A stretch of DNA of 64,000 nt from positions 22,878,001 to 22,942,000 of the forward strand of contig NC_065551.1 in the NCBI RefSeq assembly GCF_022605725.1, given 5' to 3'. Shown here piece after piece: positions 60,600-64,000 of the stretch (its first letter is position 1; every line of letters begins with the position of its first letter). A model generated the notes under the pieces. That model did no database searches, was not told the DNA's origin, and saw only the letters and a program-made list of their open reading frames with translations. The DNA is from Anthonomus grandis grandis (taxonomy: Eukaryota; Arthropoda; Insecta; Coleoptera; Curculionidae). The position numbers and the translations under genes were made by a program.

Positions 60600-63500
60600 G
60601 AGAGACTTTGTATTGTTCTCCTTTGATTTATTTAGATCAGGGTCTCTTTGAGAATATGGACGACTTCTTTCAAATTGTTAATTTCTGTTGCTATATAAAC
60701 CAAAGATCTTTTAATAAATGAAAAGTTTATGTTGGAAAAGTAATAAACATTTTAATATCCTATTACTATAATTAGTTTAAGTCAATTTTGACTAATTTTA
60801 TTACTGCATAAAAATCTTACTTCTTAATTTACTAAGGTATGTTGAATTTTAAAAACTCCTGCTCCTTTAAACAGACCAATTGATGTATATACTTTATTTT
60901 TAAATAGACAAATCTTCATCAAAATTAAAAAAAACTTTCTCATATACCATAACCAAAACAGATTTCACCGAACAATGACAAGATTGAAAAATGGACGAAG
61001 CGTTGCAAGAATGGACTACCCATTCTTACAGTGGAGTTAATAGATCAATGGGTAACTAAAGATACTTCAATCATCCCCCACTAAATTTATTTAAAATATT
61101 AATTCTACAATGTTTCAGATATATCATGTATCTTAATTCGTTTTAACCTTGTCTGAGGCACTAGATCTCTAAGAAGTATCGACGGAACCCCTTAATTTGT
61201 TAATTATAAAGAGAGATATTTATTGTCTTTTTTATTACATATTTTTTTTAAATAACAAAGAGGGTTTAATTGGGCTTTATAAATTAATTTTATTTAATTT
61301 GATGCTTTTAAAGTTTCTGTCTGGATTTATCCCTATACCTTATCAAGAAGAAATTTTGATTTACTTATATAATTTGCACAACTACATATGAAAAACAGTC
61401 TTATAGTTTTCTTTATTTAATCTTGGGTTAGTAAAAAGGCATTAAATTGAAAATTGAAAACTTTTTTACTTTTATTAGATCATATTTTCTAATATTAATG
61501 TCTAGATAACTTAAAAATTGTTTTTATATAGTTTTTGTATAAAAAAAAATTATCTGTCTCCTAATCAGTTATTTTCCTCAATTTTTTTTTATCAAATCCC
61601 TTAGATAAATATTTTTAATTAAAGATTTTTTTTATTCTTTTCACCTGCAATCTGATTGAAAGTTTTGACAGTGCTTGAAAAAAATAAAGCCAAAAAATAG
61701 GATAATATCGCAGCACGCTATTATAACTTTATCTAAAAATCTTTAAAAATTCAATTTTTCAACATCATAATTTCATATTTTTCCTTTTCAATTTGCTCTA
61801 AAAATAATATCTCTCTTATATGAAACTAAAAAGAAACTCACAGTCTCCAATTCGAAAACCATCTGAATACATCCGAGAACTCCCCAGACAATTTACTACT
61901 TCTTATATTCGACAAAAGAGTGTTACTGTAATTGATTCTTGAGTGAACTCTTATAACAGCGTTCGCATTTTACTACAAATGAAAAAGTTTTAAATTCAAA
62001 AAGTTTAGAAGGGAAAAGCTGATTTGTTACTTTGTGAAGTCGATTACTTTAGAATTAGTTTCCGAAATTTGATCGATAAAATTTCTTGGCAAACAAATTG
62101 GTTTGGCTCGATGATTTAACTTCTTAAGCTAATAAAAGTATGGATTAAACAAGCACATTCAGCTCAAATGAAAAACTTCATTTTAGTTACTTATATAGAT
62201 AGTTCAATTAGGATGGTCAATTAGAAACTTTTAAAATATGTAATAGGAATTTTTTCACAGCCAAACAGATTCACATTAATAATTCTTCTATAAAGATAGT
62301 TAGTTGCTCTAGATAAAGCTTTTAAATTACATAAGCTCCATAGTCTAATCATAAAAGCAGAATAATGAAAAAATTTACCTTTAAGTTTAAATGCAGCAAA
62401 TCTACTCTAGGTCTCTAAGCAAATTTTCATTTAAATACCTAGTCTGGCATAAAAATCATACTCCGTTGCGACTTATTACGGAAATGTGAAATTTATTAAA
62501 GCTAGGAATATTTTGATGAGAATTAAAAAAATCACTTAAAATTTTATAGTACCACCTATATACATTTACTCAATACCAAAATAACAACATAACTTACAAA
62601 ATGCACATTACAGTCTCCAAATAATAACATAATATTATAATAAATTCATCTCTGCATGTCTGAATATGTCGTAATTTCGCCTGTAATAGGTTCGTGAATC
62701 CCATAAAAACAAATTGGTGAGCGGTCTAAATGACACACTTGGGTTTTAAAAATGACGAAATTTATTTCTGGTCGCATGAAAATATTTCGTTATCGAAGCA
62801 ATTGTTAAAATATATAATAAAAAATGTAAATAGTTTCACTTGAAATGCATAACTTTCGGGGATAATCTTTGCCAGGTACGTAATTCGTAGATATAATTTC
62901 AGGTCCGAAGGGCAATTTCGAAAAGCAACTTGTAACAGGGTTCGAGACAAATTGCCTCGTGTAAACTTTGTCTTTTATTAATATTCCGTAGTTGGCGGAA
63001 TACCGTACCCAAAACTAATCCTGTTAGGGGCATCTGTGGTGGGAACTTCTCAATTTGTCACGGATATAACTTAACTTTATAGAGGAAGTTAATTTGTTTT
63101 GGTTTCCTATGTTACTTGTATGTTATGAGCCATTGAAAAAGATTAAATTTTAGAAATAATTGTTTTTCAGTATAAAAAGATATTAGTAAGTAAAAATTAA
63201 ATTTTTTTATGTAATATTTTTACTCTAGATGTATAAATTTCTTACTTTAAATTATTATTATATTTGTAATTTAACTTTTATTAACTTTTCAGCACTAGTA
63301 AATAAACCAACTTATTTAGAATTATTTTCTAATATCCATGTTATCAATTGCCATTTTGATCTTTTTTTTTCTAATTCGTTAAGACTTTTGAATCACGATT
63401 CAGGTAAATATGTATAAAATTGTAGTCAAAAAGAGATAAATAATGTTTTATGATTGCATCTTTATATTTGAACCTTAAAATCCCTATGTATTACCTGTAT

Positions 63501-64000
63501 CACCATAAAATAAAATTTTGTGGTTTTTTACTGTTAATTTCCAATGGAAAAATATTTATTAAATTTATATTTATTTAAGTTTAATAATAATAATTGTAAA
63601 ATTTAATTATATCAAGGCAAATTATAAATAAACATATTTTATTTCTTATTAGAGTCGATGCTTTAAATCTAAATCAAACAAAGTCAATAACAAATAAAAT
63701 ATTTTTTCCAATTTGTTATGAATTTTCATAAATCGGTGTTGAGATAAATAAATAATTTATAGGCTTTTATTCATTAAAAATGCTGTTGTGATTAAGATTT
63801 TCTCATATTTTTGCCCACGAGGAAAACATTTTTTTCAAGTTAGTTATGTAATAATTCAAATACTTTGTAAGTAAATTTGTTATTCTATTGCCTATAAAAA
63901 AAACCAATCAAATAGATTATCATCATTTGGGTAATTAATAGTTTCAAGTTATTCCATAACCCTAGTGCAATGGACATGATATATATCATATAATAACAGA
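60600..64000. other. Right end of window, no recognised gene
   Basis: AT-rich, with only short chance open frames (for example 61197-61391 and 63229-63417, both hydrophobic and of biased composition). No transposon protein, RNA gene or repeat was recognised. A less AT-rich patch lies near 62860-63060. Confidence 0.4.

Overview
The window is AT-rich eukaryotic DNA with long introns, GT-AG splice sites and a dense layer of decayed transposable elements. The mix of LINEs with jockey-like reverse transcriptase, Penelope-like elements, piggyBac, Tc1/mariner fragments and a conserved insect-type secreted protein points to an insect. A beetle is plausible, but the sequence alone does not prove it.

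One host gene can be assembled with confidence. It lies on the minus strand and has six coding exons between 49188 (start codon) and 2150 (stop). Every exon junction has a GT-AG pair and matching phase, and the exons add up to exactly 441 codons (440 residues plus stop). The product has an N-terminal signal peptide, a conserved block around YGFLDFTTTIGNTVMVFSP, a Lys/Val/Glu-rich linker with four short repeats, a second conserved block around ETSVIGTFINGKYAQVLQS, and a basic Ser/Asn-rich tail. From memory it resembles the insect family of unknown function DUF4758. Intron 1 is about 34.8 kb and holds most of the mobile elements.

Layout by region. 1-2 kb: diverged direct repeats downstream of the gene. 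2.1-14.3 kb: coding exons 6 to 2, with a decayed jockey-like LINE (4.9-7.6 kb, minus) and a Penelope-like remnant (12.4-13.3 kb, plus) in introns. 15.4-17.3 kb: short repeats, a hairpin and a minus-strand LINE remnant. 21.2-23.6 kb: a nearly complete but inactivated piggyBac with TTAA duplications and terminal repeats. 25-26 kb: palindrome cluster and a mariner-type remnant. 29-36 kb: two LINE remnants and two Tc1-like remnants. 38.8-41.7 kb: a second copy of the jockey-like LINE, in the opposite orientation. 42.4-44.3 kb: a Penelope-like element interrupted by a LINE RNase H fragment. 49.1-49.2 kb: first coding exon. 53.4-59 kb: an array of about 1-kb tandem units, broken up by a shorter repeat and a 469-bp fold-back element. 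60.2-60.6 kb: a tRNA-like block with A and B boxes, followed about 220 bp later by a hammerhead ribozyme-like motif.

The most interesting signal is this last unit. Two decayed hammerhead-like cores also lie a few hundred bases downstream of the two Penelope-like remnants. This fits known links between Penelope-like elements and hammerhead ribozymes and suggests a SINE- or retrozyme-like non-autonomous element. No other protein-coding host gene could be supported.
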